From Lepidostoma basale (taxonomy: Eukaryota > Arthropoda > Insecta > Trichoptera > Lepidostomatidae), in contig JAHDVF020001350.1 in the NCBI GenBank assembly GCA_022606425.2, positions 806,001-870,000 of the forward strand: a stretch of 64,000 nucleotides of DNA. Reading direction: 5' to 3'. The stretch's first letter is position 1. Every line of letters starts with the position of its first letter. The position numbers and the translations under genes were made by a program. The notes below the pieces were generated by a model, which did not search any database, was not told where the DNA came from, and saw only the letters and a program-made list of their open reading frames with translations. Of this stretch, positions 30,340-41,300 are shown in pieces.

Positions 30340-31215
30340 TTTTGTATGATAGTGTCGAATGAAAATAAATATAAGAAGTGAATGCAGTGCGAATCAAAGT
30401 GTTGTAAATAAAATAAAGAAAGGGTTTTAAATATGGTTTGGACACATGGAAATAATGAATGAAGGAAAAACGGTAAAAAAGTATTATTTATGAAAACGAT
30501 GTAAACGGAAGTAGAAACAGAGGAAGACCGAGAAAAATGTGGCACGATCAAATAAATCAAATATCAATCAATCAAATCAAATCAGTTTATTTTATCAATA
30601 GACATTACAAAATTAATTATTAAGGCATCTATTGAGAACAGGTAAAATAATATATTGTGTATAGTATACTACCAGAAACGCATGAGCGATGGTTCGACAT
30701 TAGGAATACAAGATACTCTCCAAAATTAAGAGTATTTGCCTTCTGAACGTACTTTCACTAATATGAAAGACGTCGATCTCCGAGGAGACCGCGTTCAGCA
30801 GATTAATTGCTCTTCCCACCGGTGTCACCAGAGGCAGGTTGGTTCTGGCGGCCGGTAGGTAAAACAATCTATGCCGGCGCTGTCGGAGACTATCAGGGAC
30901 AAAAAGCCGAACACCCTCTAGCATGGCCGAGTTCTCGAAATATCCCCTGAGTAATCCAAAGAAATGGGTTATGAGATGCTCATCTCTTTGAAGCTGCAGA
31001 TGGTTGGTCCCAAGCATTCCCAAAAGAAATGCCGTGGGATAGGGCCACAGATAGCTACCATACTCCCTCATGTGGAGACCCTTAGAATTTTTTTCTGAAC
31101 CCTCTCCAGCATAACGGAATATCTCGCCTCGTGAGGACTCCATATCACAGTTCCAAATATTGAATATCGGCCACGAGAGGAGTCGAAGAAATCGACGCGT
31201 GTGCATGACATGATG
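30340..31215 (+). mobile_element. LINE-A copy interrupted by LINE-B
   Basis: Plus-strand LINE-A pieces 30340-30562 (YDSVEWK.., WFGHMEIMNE, RGRPRKMWHDQINQI) and 31153-31215 (ILNIGHERSRRNRRVCMT). The LINE-B insert is at 30563-31152. A CAAATAT sequence at both junctions is the probable TSD. Confidence 0.75.
30563..31152 (-). mobile_element. LINE-B 3' end inserted in LINE-A
   Basis: A minus-strand 168-codon frame (30700-31206, partly reading out into LINE-A): RGLHMREYGSYLWPYPTAFLLGMLGTNHLQLQRD, FFGLLRGYFENSAMLEGVRLFVPD, then LESILYS. The 3' edge is CAATCAAATCAAATCAG. Confidence 0.8.
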
Positions 31216-31219
31216 TATG

Positions 31220-31645
31220 GATGTTTTCCGAAAATTACTTTACCTTAGATTTATTCGCTTTCATCATCAGATCATATTGCATGCATACCTCATGCATACG
31301 AGACTTGTAGTTTATGCTCATTGTCTGCAAGTAGGACAGTATCATCCGCATATAATAGACAGCTTACTGACACTCCGCTTAATTTGGCACCTACATCCAA
31401 CCCTTTCAGCTCTTTCACACACTTGTCCATATATAGATAATATTACCACGGGGATATCACGCAATCTTGTTTGACACCTTAATTAATATTAAACCAGGCT
31501 GTAAGATTTCTATTTATTCTGATACTAGCAGTGTTTTCCGTGTACAGCGACGTAATTTCCGTGATCAGTATTGTGCTTATTTCATATTCAGACAATAGTT
31601 GCCATAACTTAACCTCTTTGATGTTTTGGTCTGCAGCAAAGTGTT
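31220..31645 (-). mobile_element. RT palm-domain remnant
   Basis: Minus strand, decayed: WQLLSEYEISTILITEITSLY, TAWFNINQGVKQDCVIPV (the G..QG..(L)SP motif, with G changed to D) and SKLSIICG at the place of the YADD box. Probably the palm of LINE-A or a close relative, since it follows a LINE-A copy in head-to-head orientation. Confidence 0.55.
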
Positions 31646-31705
31646 TTTTTTTGCTGGTTCATGGAATGCCACTTTAATGTGGTAGTTTTTCATTGCTTTC
31701 CACAT

Positions 31706-32890
31706 ATTTATTGGACTTGGACTTGGACTTGGATCTTCTGGCTTACAGAGGTTCAGCTCATGTGACTATTCCTCTTACGTCTGATGGGAACATTGTTGAA
31801 AGGTGATTTGGCGGGTTGTTAGTGTGGCCCGGAGTGTTCCTCTGAAGGAGGATCGATTTTGGGCGCTTGTGGCGGCTGGAGGTGTTTGGGTCGTAATTTG
31901 AGAGGTCTTTTATTGTGGGGTTAGGATGTGAAGGGAGTCCTTTATAAAAACGTTCGGCAAGTTTCAGAATGAATTCATCTATCATCGGGATTCCCGATTC
32001 TAGGTGCAGCTGTGTGATCCTGGTCCATGAAGGCGCACCAAGCGATAAACGGATAGCCTTATTTTGCAGGATTTCAGGAGTTTATTGTCGGTGCTTAGTT
32101 TATTGTTTCTAGCTAACATTGGGTAGAGGGTTGAGATTGCTCTTGACGTGGCTTTGACTTTATTTGTAATGTGTGACCTCCATGTCAGCTTAGAATCCAA
32201 GGTAACCCCAAGGTATTTGATTGTTTTGGCCCAAGGAACGTTTTGGCCGAACATTTTTATGTTGGGAATGTTTGGAGGAATGTGTCTTTTACTGAAAAGG
32301 GTCGCTGCGCTTTTACTCGGGTTGATGGTAATGCGCCAGTTTCTGCACCACACCTCTGGCACATCGGCCTGTTTTTGCACCCTGCGGGTCGCGAGAAGCG
32401 GCTTTTTAGAACTGGAGATGTTCGTATCGTCACCGAATTGGGCAATGTGGGTGTCCTGATCTCGGGGAAGAGGGATGTCACTGCAGTAGATGTTGAACAG
32501 AGTAGGAGCCATTACTGAACCTTGGGGAACTCCTGCTCTGATAGGGCGTACAAGGGATTTGACCTTGTTGATTTTGACGCTGAAAAGGCGATCGGACAGA
32601 AAACTGGCTATGAGTTGAATTATAGGCAGTGGGATGTTTGCTTTTCCCATTTTGTATAATAGGCCGGTGTGCCAGACGCGGTCAAATGCTTTACTGACAG
32701 CTAGGGAAAATAAAGTGGTGAATTTGCGCGTGTTAAAGTTTGTGGCAATAAGTTCAACTACACGAAGTAGCTGATGTTGTGTGGAGTGTTGGGCACGGAA
32801 ACCGCGTTGAAAATCTGGAATGGTACTCTGTTCGTGAAGTGTTGTTTTGAGTCTTGATCGTTGTATCTCTACATTATACTCGTATTATAG
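31706..32890 (-). mobile_element. Jockey-like LINE-H with RT fragment
   Basis: Frame 32000-32650: MGKANIPLPIIQLIASFLSDRLFSV, RAGVPQGSVMAPTLFNIYCSDIP (motif of Jockey-clade RTs), QFGDDTNI in place of F/YADD, then NWRITINPSKSAATLF and IKYLGVTLDSKLTW. The region further upstream (to 32890) encodes QRGFRAQHSTQHQLLRV and FDRVWHTGLLYKM. It ends at a tandem CCAAGT tail near 31706. The A-to-G change in the catalytic box predicts inactivity. Confidence 0.85.
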
Positions 32891-32932
32891 TATAGTTTTA
32901 TATACGAGTACATAGTGTGTTGGTATATCTCC

Positions 32933-33085
32933 TTCTTCTTCTTCCTCTTAGTTTAGGTCGTATTACCTGTTTGTGACGGTAAGTTGTCCTGTGATGATGA
33001 TGTTGAGTCATCTCTCCACCTTTTTAGCGGTCTTCCTGGTAGTCTCTTGCTACTTGAGTTTTCTTCTTGAGTTGAGCTGAATCTT
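32933..33085 (-). mobile_element. RTE-type 3' end fragment
   Basis: The left edge TCCTTCTTCTTCTTCC corresponds to a GAAGAA tail. The minus reading is decayed, of the 7700/12999 type. Confidence 0.5.
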
Positions 33086-33089
33086 TAAC

Positions 33090-33465
33090 AATTTTTGCAA
33101 TTTTTGTATTCTCTGATCTCTCTGATCTCACCAAAAGCGGTGTTGGTATATGTTTTACATAATTTTATGATTATAAGTCATTTCGTATGCGTTAAATAAA
33201 TCCTTTTCTATTGTATAATATACACGAAAACGGTCAATAAAAAGGTTCCCTTGCTATTAGAGTCATATCCTAAACATAGCGATAAACATCCTAGTCAACA
33301 CAATCTTTATTCTAATAATTTCTCATGCTACAATAGATCGGCACGTAACACAAAGGGATTCAAATCCCCGGACAGGCTACCAGTGTTCCTTCATTTGTGA
33401 TGATCCAAAATCTAAAAGTATTAAAAAAAATAAGTAGTTACCATCAGTGTCTTCCCAAATACGGA
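33090..33465. other. No feature recognised
   Basis: AT-rich, no repeat shared inside the window. Confidence 0.45.
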
Positions 33466-33469
33466 GAAA

Positions 33470-33660
33470 GCTAATGGCGTATCATCGGCGCTATAAAACC
33501 GACTCCCGTCAGCTGAGGGAAGTTATAAGGGATGACATTAAAGAGACCGCCGGGTACGATAAGGATGCATGTTGTCCAGGATCGACAGACAAGGAACCAG
33601 ATAGAGGAGGTCTACGTCCAGGAGTGTACTGATGGCATTATGCTGATGATGATGCAGGTA
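33470..33660 (+). mobile_element. RTE-like C-terminus (K' type)
   Basis: Encodes DKDACCPGSTDKEPDRGGLRPGV in one frame, the counterpart of the end at 56225-56335. It finishes with a GATGATGATG run. Confidence 0.55.
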
Positions 33661-33759
33661 AGGTATCAACAAGAGAAAATTCCCGGAGAAGAAGAAACCA
33701 GTTCAGTAACACTTTCCAGGAAATCAATGTGGCCAGAAGGTGTTCGCCACAGTGATTAC

Positions 33760-34170
33760 CAAAGCCGGGGGTACACTAAACGGCAGAACAAAAATAATAT
33801 TCTGAACCAACTAAGTATAGAGAACTTCCTTGATGAAGACTCTGAGGATGATAGCAGGATCACTTGAAGAACACCATAATAAGAGAGATTTGTGAGGCTC
33901 ATGATGTGGTAAAATAGAGAAGACAGCGAAAGAAATCGAATAAAGACATGGCCATTGAGAGTAAGATGAGAATTTATAAAGGATGCCTAAGACAGGACTA
34001 AACAAGTTCCGAGGACTGTTGAAATGAAGACACTGAGGATGATAGCAGGCAATAAGAGATCATTTAAGAATCACCAGGAATAATATAGGTATGTGAGTCT
34101 GAGGATATTATAAGATGGAGTAGACAGAGAAGGAGGGAGTGGTACGGTTATGTTCAAAGAATGGACACCA
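33760..34170 (+). mobile_element. Decayed RTE-type internal repeats
   Basis: Two degenerate versions of the same stretch (GAAGACTCTGAGGATGATAG at 33835 and GAAGACACTGAGGATGATAG at 34025), each followed by AATAAGAGA and AAAATAGAG-like sequence. This corresponds to the MKTLR..AGKSLRDR..N..IR segment of family K. Possibly a tandem duplication of a decayed copy. Confidence 0.45.
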
Positions 34171-34202
34171 CCAGACTCCTCCATATTGCACTACATAATC
34201 AG

Positions 34203-34375
34203 CCTCACGGGACTCATCAAATATTAAACGTCGGTCACGTGAGGAGTCGGAGAAATCGACGTGGGTGCATGACAAGATGTATGAATGTAGAGGAATCGAG
34301 AGAACTATGTCCATTCTTTCTGCCCACCCCTCCAGGGAGACGGCGTGATGGTTAATTAGTTAGTTAGTTAGTTTA
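34203..34375 (+). mobile_element. LINE-A 3' terminus
   Basis: ILNVGHVRSRRNRRGCMTRCMNVEESREL, then a deletion to PFFLPTPPG-type frame, GTGATGG and TTAATTAGTTAGTTAGTTAG. Confidence 0.8.
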
Positions 34376-34442
34376 AGCAAGGAAGAAAGAGGAGAAGAAA
34401 AGTAAACAGCAAAGAAGGGACTGTAGACCCGACACGGTTATA

Positions 34443-35190
34443 TCTTCTTCTTCAAGTGCCCTGTCGGGTCCCCCCAACGTTTGCGATCACCTCGGCGAAC
34501 CTGTCCCTGTCCTGCGCCGCTCGGAACAGCTCCTCCACACTTTGGATGCCGGTCCACTCCCTCACATTTCCAGGCAGGACATTTGTCTCTTTCCGGGCCC
34601 TCGGAGTCCCTCAATTTTTCCCTCCAATATCAGTTGGAGAAGGTGGCACTTTTCCCAACGCAGTATATGACCCAGATGTGAGATCTTTCGAACCTTGATA
34701 GTTGAGAACAATTCCCTGTCAACTCTAGCTCGCCTCAGGACTTCGGTATTGGTAACCATGTCTGTCCAGGGAACTCTGAGCATTCGGCGATGGAGCCACA
34801 TTTCAAACGCTTCCAGTCGGTTCATTGAGTTAACTTTCAGGGTCCAAGTTTCACATCCGTACAATAAAACAGACCACACATAGCATTTGATCATTCTCTG
34901 GCGGAGTTTCAAGTTTACGTTATCATTGCAGAAGAGTGATTTTATTTTATTAAACGTAGCTCTTGCTGCCTCAATTCTGCATTTTATCTCTACATCTGGG
35001 TCAAGAGATTGCGTTAGTATGATGCCGAGGTATTTAAATTTTTCCACCCTTTCAACGTTACGGCCGTTCAAATGCAATACTGACCCTCTGTAGTCAAGCC
35101 GTCCGAATGTCATCCAAGAAGAAGAATAATGAAATAATTTAAAGAATCTTGTGATGACGTGTGTGTTTGTGGCAAGGCGTTGCACAGTTT
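34443..35190 (-). mobile_element. LINE-E (RTE/CR1-type endonuclease-RT) with 207-codon frame
   Basis: Minus frame 34562-35185: VEKFKYLGIILTQSLDPDVEIKCRIEAARATFNKIKSL, LRQRMIKCYVWSVLLYGCETWTL, LEAFEMWLHRRMLRVPWTD, VRKISHLGHILR and KIEGLRGPGKRQMS. It continues in another frame to FAEVIANVGGT and a GAAGAAGA end. A mostly intact C-terminus, 5'-truncated. Confidence 0.85.
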
Positions 35191-35194
35191 AGGA

Positions 35195-35550
35195 AGGCCT
35201 GGCCCATCTGTGTAAGTATGTAACAGGAGGGACCACGGGGAATATTTGCCGAGTCACCGGGCCGCAATCAGGCAGGAGATTAATTTATTTTCGAAAATGT
35301 CCGTCATAACACGCGGTCATCATCTGTGGCCAATCAGTCTCGCGATGTATAACATATTGGGGTAGGTGCCAGGCTGAATTGCTCGCCGGTATTCAATTAT
35401 CTGGTGGGAGCAAACGCATGCCACGGGAATTGGTTTAACAAAAAATGTATGTTACTCTAGAATAATATGCTTAAGCGTGATGCATTAATACGTGATGAAT
35501 TCAATTTAATAAGGAAGCATCTGTGATTTAATTTATTGTGATATATAAAT
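35195..35550. other. Single-copy GC-balanced block
   Basis: About 35200-35420 is clearly richer in G and C than the surroundings and shows no TE motif or ORF. Candidate conserved non-coding DNA. Confidence 0.35.
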
Positions 35551-35554
35551 CATA

Positions 35555-36232
35555 TCAAAATGATTTATCCACCATCAGTCCTTTACCCCTCCCGCAATCA
35601 ATGCGGATAAAAAAAAAATCCCCCCCGATAGCCCACTACGTATCTACTCCGTCAAATAAAATGGTCACGCAGGACGCTATCTCCTACCACAACTCCATCC
35701 AGCCACTGCTCCTCTTATCTTCCCCTCGGGAACAGACTTTTTTATAAATACAATCCCAACCCTAACTGGTTTTCCATTCCTCGACAGTACGACGACCTTC
35801 GTGGCGAGTGGTTAGAAGCTCTGACTTCCATACCGAAGGTCCCGGGTTCGATTCCCGGCGATAGCAGTGTGATTGTCACATTGTCTTAGGTCTGGTGTAG
35901 AATTCACGTGACAATAAAATGGCGATAGATCGGCAACCTATCACATGTCATGTGGATCATCAATATAATAGCTAAAAATAATGTGTATACAGTAATTGGG
36001 TTTAAGCGATCTGTTGTATACAAGAAAAAAAAATTAATAAAATAATGTAAGACTTTATCATAAACCCTAAATCACCCGTCGCCCTCTTTCGGAGCGACCC
36101 TCCGGGCCATACATTTAGCCCCATCATAAAACAGCTACCAAATCACATTCCAACAATGTTTCCTACAGACGTAAGAGGAATAGCCATTAGAGCTGAACCT
36201 CTGTAAGCCAGAAGATCCAAGTCCAAGATTAT
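35555..36232 (+). mobile_element. LINE-H 3' end interrupted by SINE-S
   Basis: 35555-35788 and 36040-36232 are consecutive pieces of the same LINE-H terminus (compare the uninterrupted 5096-5396). It ends AACCTCTGTAAGCCAGAAGA followed by a CCAAGT tandem. Non-coding 3' UTR. Confidence 0.75.
35789..36030 (+). mobile_element. SINE-S, most complete copy
   Basis: The head CGACGACCTTCGTGGCGAGTGG holds the A-box region; B box GGTTCGATTCC at about 35847-35857. Body: GTGTGATTGTCACATTG, GTGTAGAATTCACGTGACAAT, GATCGGCAACCTATCACATG, and the end near GTTGTATACAAG. No coding capacity. Inserted in LINE-H between CGACA and AATGTAAGAC. Confidence 0.8.
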
Positions 36233-36279
36233 TATAATCTGTTGTTCGTCGCTCACTTCATTCAGCTCCCGCTGCATTA

Positions 36280-36865
36280 ACTCCTAGCTCTTCATTATAT
36301 CATTACACTCCAAATATATTAGGGTGTCATCAGCAATCAATTTAATTTCAGCGTCTTTTACGCACTTCACAATGTCTTTCATGTAAATTATAAACAGTAT
36401 CGGGCCCAGAATAGACCCTTGTGGAACACCTTTCGTCACATCCAGCTCCCCCGAAAAGCACCCATCAAATTTTGTTATCTGTTTTCTTCCATTTAAATAT
36501 TGTTCAAACCATTGTTTTTCTGTTCCGTGTATCCCAATAAATTTCTGCAACTTTTCGACTAATCGCTCCCTGTCTAAGGTCTCGAAAGCTCTTTTAATCC
36601 AAGAACACCGCTATGACATATTTTTTTCATCGACATTGCTCTTCCATTTGTCTGTTATATAATTTATCACTGTTTCACAGAAATAATTACTTCTAAAACC
36701 AGATTGTTGCGGCACAAGAATTTCATTTTCTTCAATATAGTGCGTAAGATGATCTTTGACAATATGTTCGATAAACTGTTCGTATTTTGGTAGACAATTA
36801 ATCGGTCGATAATCATCAAACCGTTTGGAGTTAGACCTAAAGAGTGGAAGTTGAGAGCTCATGGA
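36280..36865 (-). mobile_element. CR1/Daphne-like RT palm fragments
   Basis: Two minus frames. 36611-36862: FDDYRPINCLPKYEQFIEHIV, QQSGFRSNYFCETV (fingers). 36284-36550: FIGIHGTEKQWFEQYLNGRKQ, GVPQGSILGPILFIIYMKDIV and KLIADDTLIY (palm, IADD in place of FADD). A frameshift separates them. It could be the 5' part of the LINE-B/B' family, whose ends elsewhere lack the palm. Confidence 0.8.
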
Positions 36866-36945
36866 GAGGGTTGGCTGGAGAAAAATTTTGGAGGTGGCCG
36901 AGGTTCACCCAGGACTGTAGAGCCAGAGAGAAAACGACGAGAAGA
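36850..36945 (+). mobile_element. RTE-type 3' end fragment
   Basis: Encodes LRAHGEGWLEKNFGGGRGSPR.. and ends GACGAGAAGAAG, abutting the RT fragment in opposite orientation. Confidence 0.4.
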
Positions 36946-36984
36946 AGTATAAGTGATATGTGTCACCTTGGTAGGGTAAATCGC

Positions 36985-37130
36985 TTCTCATTGTTATTGC
37001 AAGACGAAACTTGTCATGTCCATTAAATATATTTAATAAAACTTTAACAAATTGTATCCTTATTATCTTATATCTGCACCAGTCTGTCGATGCCAGCGAG
37101 CCTGGCGAAACCGGTCGCTGTCTAAATAAA
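36985..37130 (+). repeat. Two hammerhead-like motifs (h3-like and h4)
   Basis: 36999-37022: AGACGAAACTTGTCATGTCC followed by ATTAAATATATTTAATAAAA, of h3 type without a core. 37083-37125: GATGCCAG, loop, CTGGCGAAACCGGTC, then AAAAGTGGAAG. Stem II GCCAG/CTGGC and palindromic CCGG are clear, but the sequence before the stem (GTCGAT) does not fit CUGANGA. Confidence 0.45.
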
Positions 37131-37267
37131 GACAAAAGTGGAAGTAGTTAAAAAACATCGTTTTATTTAATTATCTTATATCTATTTCAAATGTTCGTTC
37201 GCATTCAGACAGTAATTTTTATAATAATACACATACAAATGAACAAACATATAGTTAAATAAAGACA

Positions 37268-37385
37268 TAGAGGGTTACCCGCCGTTTACCCGAAGCTGTT
37301 ATAGGACGCAGAGGCGCCCCTTCGTCAGCTTCGCTCAAACAATCCCTAGGCCCGTACCCCATCCACGCAGGACTTTCATTAGCTG
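37268..37385 (-). repeat. Family L dispersed repeat, minus copy
   Basis: About 120 bp, GC-richer, matching 43590-43710 and 44405-44530 in reverse (GTAAGTCC.GCATGGA.. , GGCCTAGGGA, GCTGACGAA, CTATAACAGCTTCGG). Nature unknown: the 3' end of a retroelement or a MITE. Confidence 0.55.
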
Positions 37386-37739
37386 GAGAATGCACCATTC
37401 CAGAAAAAAAGCAAAAGGGTATCTAGGCCACATTTAATCTAGTTTAATTTCAATCCCCTTTCTATGTCCCAATCTCACAAAACAAAGCAAAATATGGTTC
37501 ATGATTTTATGGCCTATTATAAAATTGTGACAGAGTGTGGGATGGGAGAGAAAACTTGGAATGATGAAAAAAAATCCTAAGTAAAAAGAAAAAACAGTCA
37601 TGGAAACTAGGGACAAGAACACAGGGAACCTAACATTTTATTGTGTATAATTTAAAAAGAAATTGATGGAAGAGGAAAAATCATACATGCACGTCGATTC
37701 TTCCGACTTCTAATATAGCATGTAATACCATCAGGCTTA

Positions 37740-38590
37740 AGATAGAGACTGTGGACCATGTTCGCCTAACTTATATCCAAACTCTGTATAACCAACAGTC
37801 TAAATTCAAGGAAATCCACACATCCCTCGGCGAACTCTTCTGCAATAGGAAGATTAGTTGAGCCGAAGCGCTGCCCTAGTACAAATTTCGGGGATCGAAC
37901 TTTTGGAGTAGCCGCCCCATCAGCTTGGAACAACCTCCCTTCATGCTTTAGATGCATAAATTATCCGACAGATATCAGATATAAGCTGAAAATCTATATT
38001 AAATCCAGATATTTCAAGAAGGATGAAAGTAGAATAAATGCAGTAGAAATGAGATCTCTTAGACGAATGTGCGATACTCTGTGTATGATAGAGTGTCAAA
38101 TGATAATATAAGAAGTGAATGCGGTGCGAATGATGGTGTTCTGAACAAAATAATGAAAGGATCATAGATGAATGAAGAAAAAATGGTTAAAAAATTATAT
38201 GTTAACGATGTAAATGGAACCAGAAATAGAGGAAGACCGAGGAAAACGTGGCACGATCAAATAAATCAAATATTGAATGTCGGCTATGTGAGGAGTTAGA
38301 GAAATCGACGTGCGTGCATGACACGATGTATGGATGTTGAGGAAGCGAGAGAAATATGCCAGGAAAGAAAAGTGTGGTAGTCCATTATTTCTGCCTAACC
38401 CTTCGGGGAGAAGGCGTGATGGTTAGTTAGTTAGAATTAAAACTCAACATGTACATTTTGTTTTATTATACTTTCCCTGATCTGGAATATTAGTTGCAGC
38501 GTTCATATTTAGATTTTTAGATTTAAAACACTTCTTAATGCGCCCTTGAGATGATCACATCACAAAAACGGTGGTTTAAATTTTAGTATA
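37740..38590 (+). mobile_element. LINE-C (CR1-like) end split by LINE-A
   Basis: 37740-38015 encodes FCNRKIS.AEALP.YKFRGSNFWSSRPISLEQPPFM and LSDRYQI.AENLY: the C-terminal (R)LVEPKRCPSTNFAPR.F..GAP..WN.LP pattern, decayed. The 3' UTR resumes at 38434-38590. The same family lies at 49193 and 51816. Confidence 0.65.
38016..38433 (+). mobile_element. LINE-A 3' end inserted in LINE-C
   Basis: From KKDESRINAVEMRSLRRMC to RKVW.SIIS.PFGE and GTGATGGTTAGTTAGTTAG, with a deletion removing the WFGHMERM box. It interrupts the LINE-C sequence between its coding end and its 3' UTR. Confidence 0.8.
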
Positions 38591-38599
38591 TAATTATTA

Positions 38600-39090
38600 T
38601 AAATATTATGTCGTATTTATCATTCATACACGGGTTCTGGGCTTTCGGTTCGGGCTTTTAGAGTATCCTGCAACAGAGACAACGCTCTACGAGTATATAA
38701 GCAAATGTGGCTGACGGTCTCTCAAAGTGTATTACTGCCGGGTGCTGTACACTTATCATTACGAGATTTATTTGGATGTAATTCGGTTGTTTTTGCCTTG
38801 TAGAAATAGCCCAAACCCGACTCCGATCAAGAATATTTGAAAATCATTACGGGGAATTGAATACTCGGGCCTTTGTTTAGTTTTCTATTTATTTTTTGTT
38901 GAAATACGAATGACTTGCACATTCTCTCGTGTGACTGGTGCTTACATGCTCAATATCGAGGAGGCAGTAGACCCGCTTGGTTCAGAATGTATGCAGGCGG
39001 GTAGGTAGGTACATGCAATGGTTAATCGTCTGCGGTCTGTTGGTCAAGGGGTAAAAAAAGACCCATTTCAGATCCATGAGGAACACCTGA
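38600..39090. other. Single-copy stretch
   Basis: No repeats shared in the window and no ORF with motif. Confidence 0.4.
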
Positions 39091-39094
39091 ATAT

Positions 39095-39405
39095 ACAAAC
39101 AATCTAACTTAACATCAGGCCGTTTCCCCAGAGAGGTAGGCAAAGAGGATGGACCGCCAAATTTCCATACTGACATAACTTGTGGCAGAGTGACAAGATC
39201 TATGACTACCACACCGAAGGTCCCAGATTCGACACTCCGTGATAGCAGTGTGATTCTCACACTGTCTTTGGTCTGGTGTAGAATTAACGTGGCAATAAAA
39301 TGGAGATAGATTAGCTATCTATCACATATCATGAGAATCAAAACAATAATTAGTTAGAAACAAATTGTATACAGTTAATCGGGTTAAACGACCCGTTGTG
39401 TAAAA
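39095..39405 (+). mobile_element. LINE-A scrap fused to SINE-S
   Basis: 39095-39175 is a minus-strand LINE-A end (CATCAGGCCGTTTCCCCAG.. without TTAG repeats). It joins SINE-S (39176-39405, plus) whose B box has decayed to GATTCGACACT. The SINE 5' head lacks its first about 10 bases. Confidence 0.7.
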
Positions 39406-39417
39406 AATAGCTTCTTC

Positions 39418-39690
39418 AAATCAAATCAAATCAGTATATTAACCCAACAGACATTACTAACAGCATACATGTTTAAGGCATCGTGAGTACAGGTAAATGT
39501 TATATATAATATAAACAACATAATACAAGGAACGCATGAGAGATGGTTCGACATTAGGACGACAATATATTCTCCAAAGTCAAGAATATTTTTTGTCTTC
39601 TGAACGTACATTTACTAATATGAAAGACGTCGATCTCCGAGGAGACCGCGTTCAGCAGACTAATTGTTCTTCTCACCGGTGTAACCAGCA
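39418..39690 (-). mobile_element. LINE-B 3' end, minus strand
   Basis: Left edge CAAATCAAATCAAATCAGTA; minus reading through LESIYCRPN, TFRRQ, ERTFTNMK shadow region and GDTGEKN. It breaks off at 39690, where a LINE-A fragment begins. Confidence 0.75.
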
Positions 39691-40505
39691 TACACCATTA
39701 ACGTCTCTTCTTCATTCATATACCACGACATGCACGCTCGTCGATTGTTCCGACTTCGAACATGCTCGCCTTTTAGTAATTGATTAATTTGATCCTGTCA
39801 TCTTTTCCTTGGCCTTCCTTGACTAATTTTTCTGTTTTCACTACTTGGATATAAGTATATTTTTAACCATTCTTCCCTAATCAATTCGAATCATTTTAGT
39901 GACCGACTTCGAATGCGGCCTTTCAGGATTTGATTAATTTAGTCATGCCATGCTTCCCTTGGTCTTCCACGAATTCTCTTTCCACTCACTCTGCTTGTAT
40001 ACAACATTTTAACCATTCTTCTCTTGTCCATTCTTTCCATATGTCCAAACGTTATGATGCAATCATCTGTCTTATATTTCTTCATTATTTCGTCGTTTGG
40101 TATTCATATATACTCGTATATTAATGGTATACATCATATTAATTTGCTATTTGCTTCTCTTCTTATTGTACAACAATGTTTATTTTTACTAAATTGTTTT
40201 CGAATATATTTTTTAATTGTCTTCTGTTTGTTTTCTTACTGTATTATTTGTATTTCTTTATTTTTTAAATTGTTATTATTATTTTGTTTACTGTGATTAT
40301 AAACGATTTAGAACTGATATTATTCTGTAATAATATTTTTTTTTTGAATAAATTGAAATTGAAATCGATTTCCCGCACATTCTTCTCAGTGATCTCATTT
40401 CTCCGGCATTTATCCTTCTTTTATCCTTTTTTTGCCAGCTCAAAGCTTAACTTTCAAACATAAAAGTTGGCACTAGAACTCCATTGTGTACTGCCATCTT
40501 TGCTT
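39690..40505 (-). mobile_element. LINE-A minus copies, interrupted by LINE-B' 3' UTR
   Basis: 39690-39900 and 39900-40125 are two overlapping LINE-A pieces (each with the CATTCGAAGTCGG-type HVRSR region), then 40366-40505 completes MYGSEA to LRRMCGKS. Stops throughout. The middle insert is listed separately. Confidence 0.7.
40126..40365 (+). mobile_element. LINE-B' 3' UTR inserted in LINE-A
   Basis: Matches the UTR at 21588-21735 (TACAAACGATTTGGAATT.. type) and ends in AAATTGAAATTGAAAT. A 5'-truncated insertion of only about 240 bp. Confidence 0.65.
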
Positions 40506-40509
40506 CTGT

Positions 40510-40840
40510 ATTGGTAACTCTTAGTTAATTTGAAAATAGAATAGTTAACAGGATGATACCAGTTTGCGAAACCTGTTTCCGATTCATTATTACACGCGTG
40601 TTGCTAAACGCAAATAAGCAGGCGCATTCTTGTATACAATCCTTGAATATTAGTTGCTCATTATAATGGCTCCTTTGTTGTCTAGGAAAGTTCCTACTTA
40701 CTCGGGTAATCCATAGAATTATTTATTGCTCTGGCAGCACCGGCAACTGTGTGTGGCGCTAATAAAACATTGCGAAAATTCCAACTCCAATATCTACAAT
40801 CGTTTACGAACGTGCGTGAAGAATTCATATTCAAAAATAA
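40510..40840. other. No feature recognised
   Basis: Mixed composition; no repeat family or ORF identified. Confidence 0.4.
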
Positions 40841-40845
40841 TTATA

Positions 40846-40975
40846 TCTCTATATACGAGTATATAATTCTTCTGTACGGGCGTATGTAGTTGAACTCTGG
40901 TTAAACGGCTGGACCGATTTTTATGAAATTATTTGTTTGTGTTTTAGTGGGTCCCTGGATGTTTTGTCTTTTTCT
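40846..40975 (+). mobile_element. Helitron 5' end fragment
   Basis: Begins TCTCTATATACGAG after an A, followed within 80 bases by AACGGCTGGACCGATTTTTATG and a TTTGTGTTTTAGTGGGTCCC stretch. This is the usual start of insect Helitrons. No matching CTAG-type 3' end was found close by, so it is a fragment. Confidence 0.6.
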
Positions 40976-41170
40976 TTTTTGATATATAATAATAAATAAT
41001 ATATAATAATTTGGATGATTTATAGAGCGTCATTTTTATGAATTAATCATCTCAATGGCGCTGTAGCTCCATTTTATGAACTAGTTGAAGATAAACATTT
41101 TGGTTAAAGTGAACATTTTGGTTCAGAATAAACATTGTTAAAAATAAAAGATTTTAATATGGGGGCCGCA

Positions 41171-41201
41171 CCTGATGCAGTCGACCAACATTTGCATCAG
41201 G
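41171..41201. repeat. 9-bp stem hairpin
   Basis: CCTGATGCA and TGCATCAGG are exact complements with a 13-nt loop. Confidence 0.5.
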
Positions 41202-41254
41202 ATAGGATAGTTTGAACAGGTGCGTTTTGAGCCTCAATGCACTGTAAGTCTATA

Positions 41255-41290
41255 CTTTGTAAACAATACTAACTTTAAAAAATAATTAAA
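41255..41290 (-). repeat. h2 family end fragment
   Basis: ACTTTGTAAACAATACTAAC plus CTTTAAAAAATAATTAAA matches the tail of h2 elements, without the ribozyme. Confidence 0.4.
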
Positions 41291-41300
41291 TTAAAAATCA

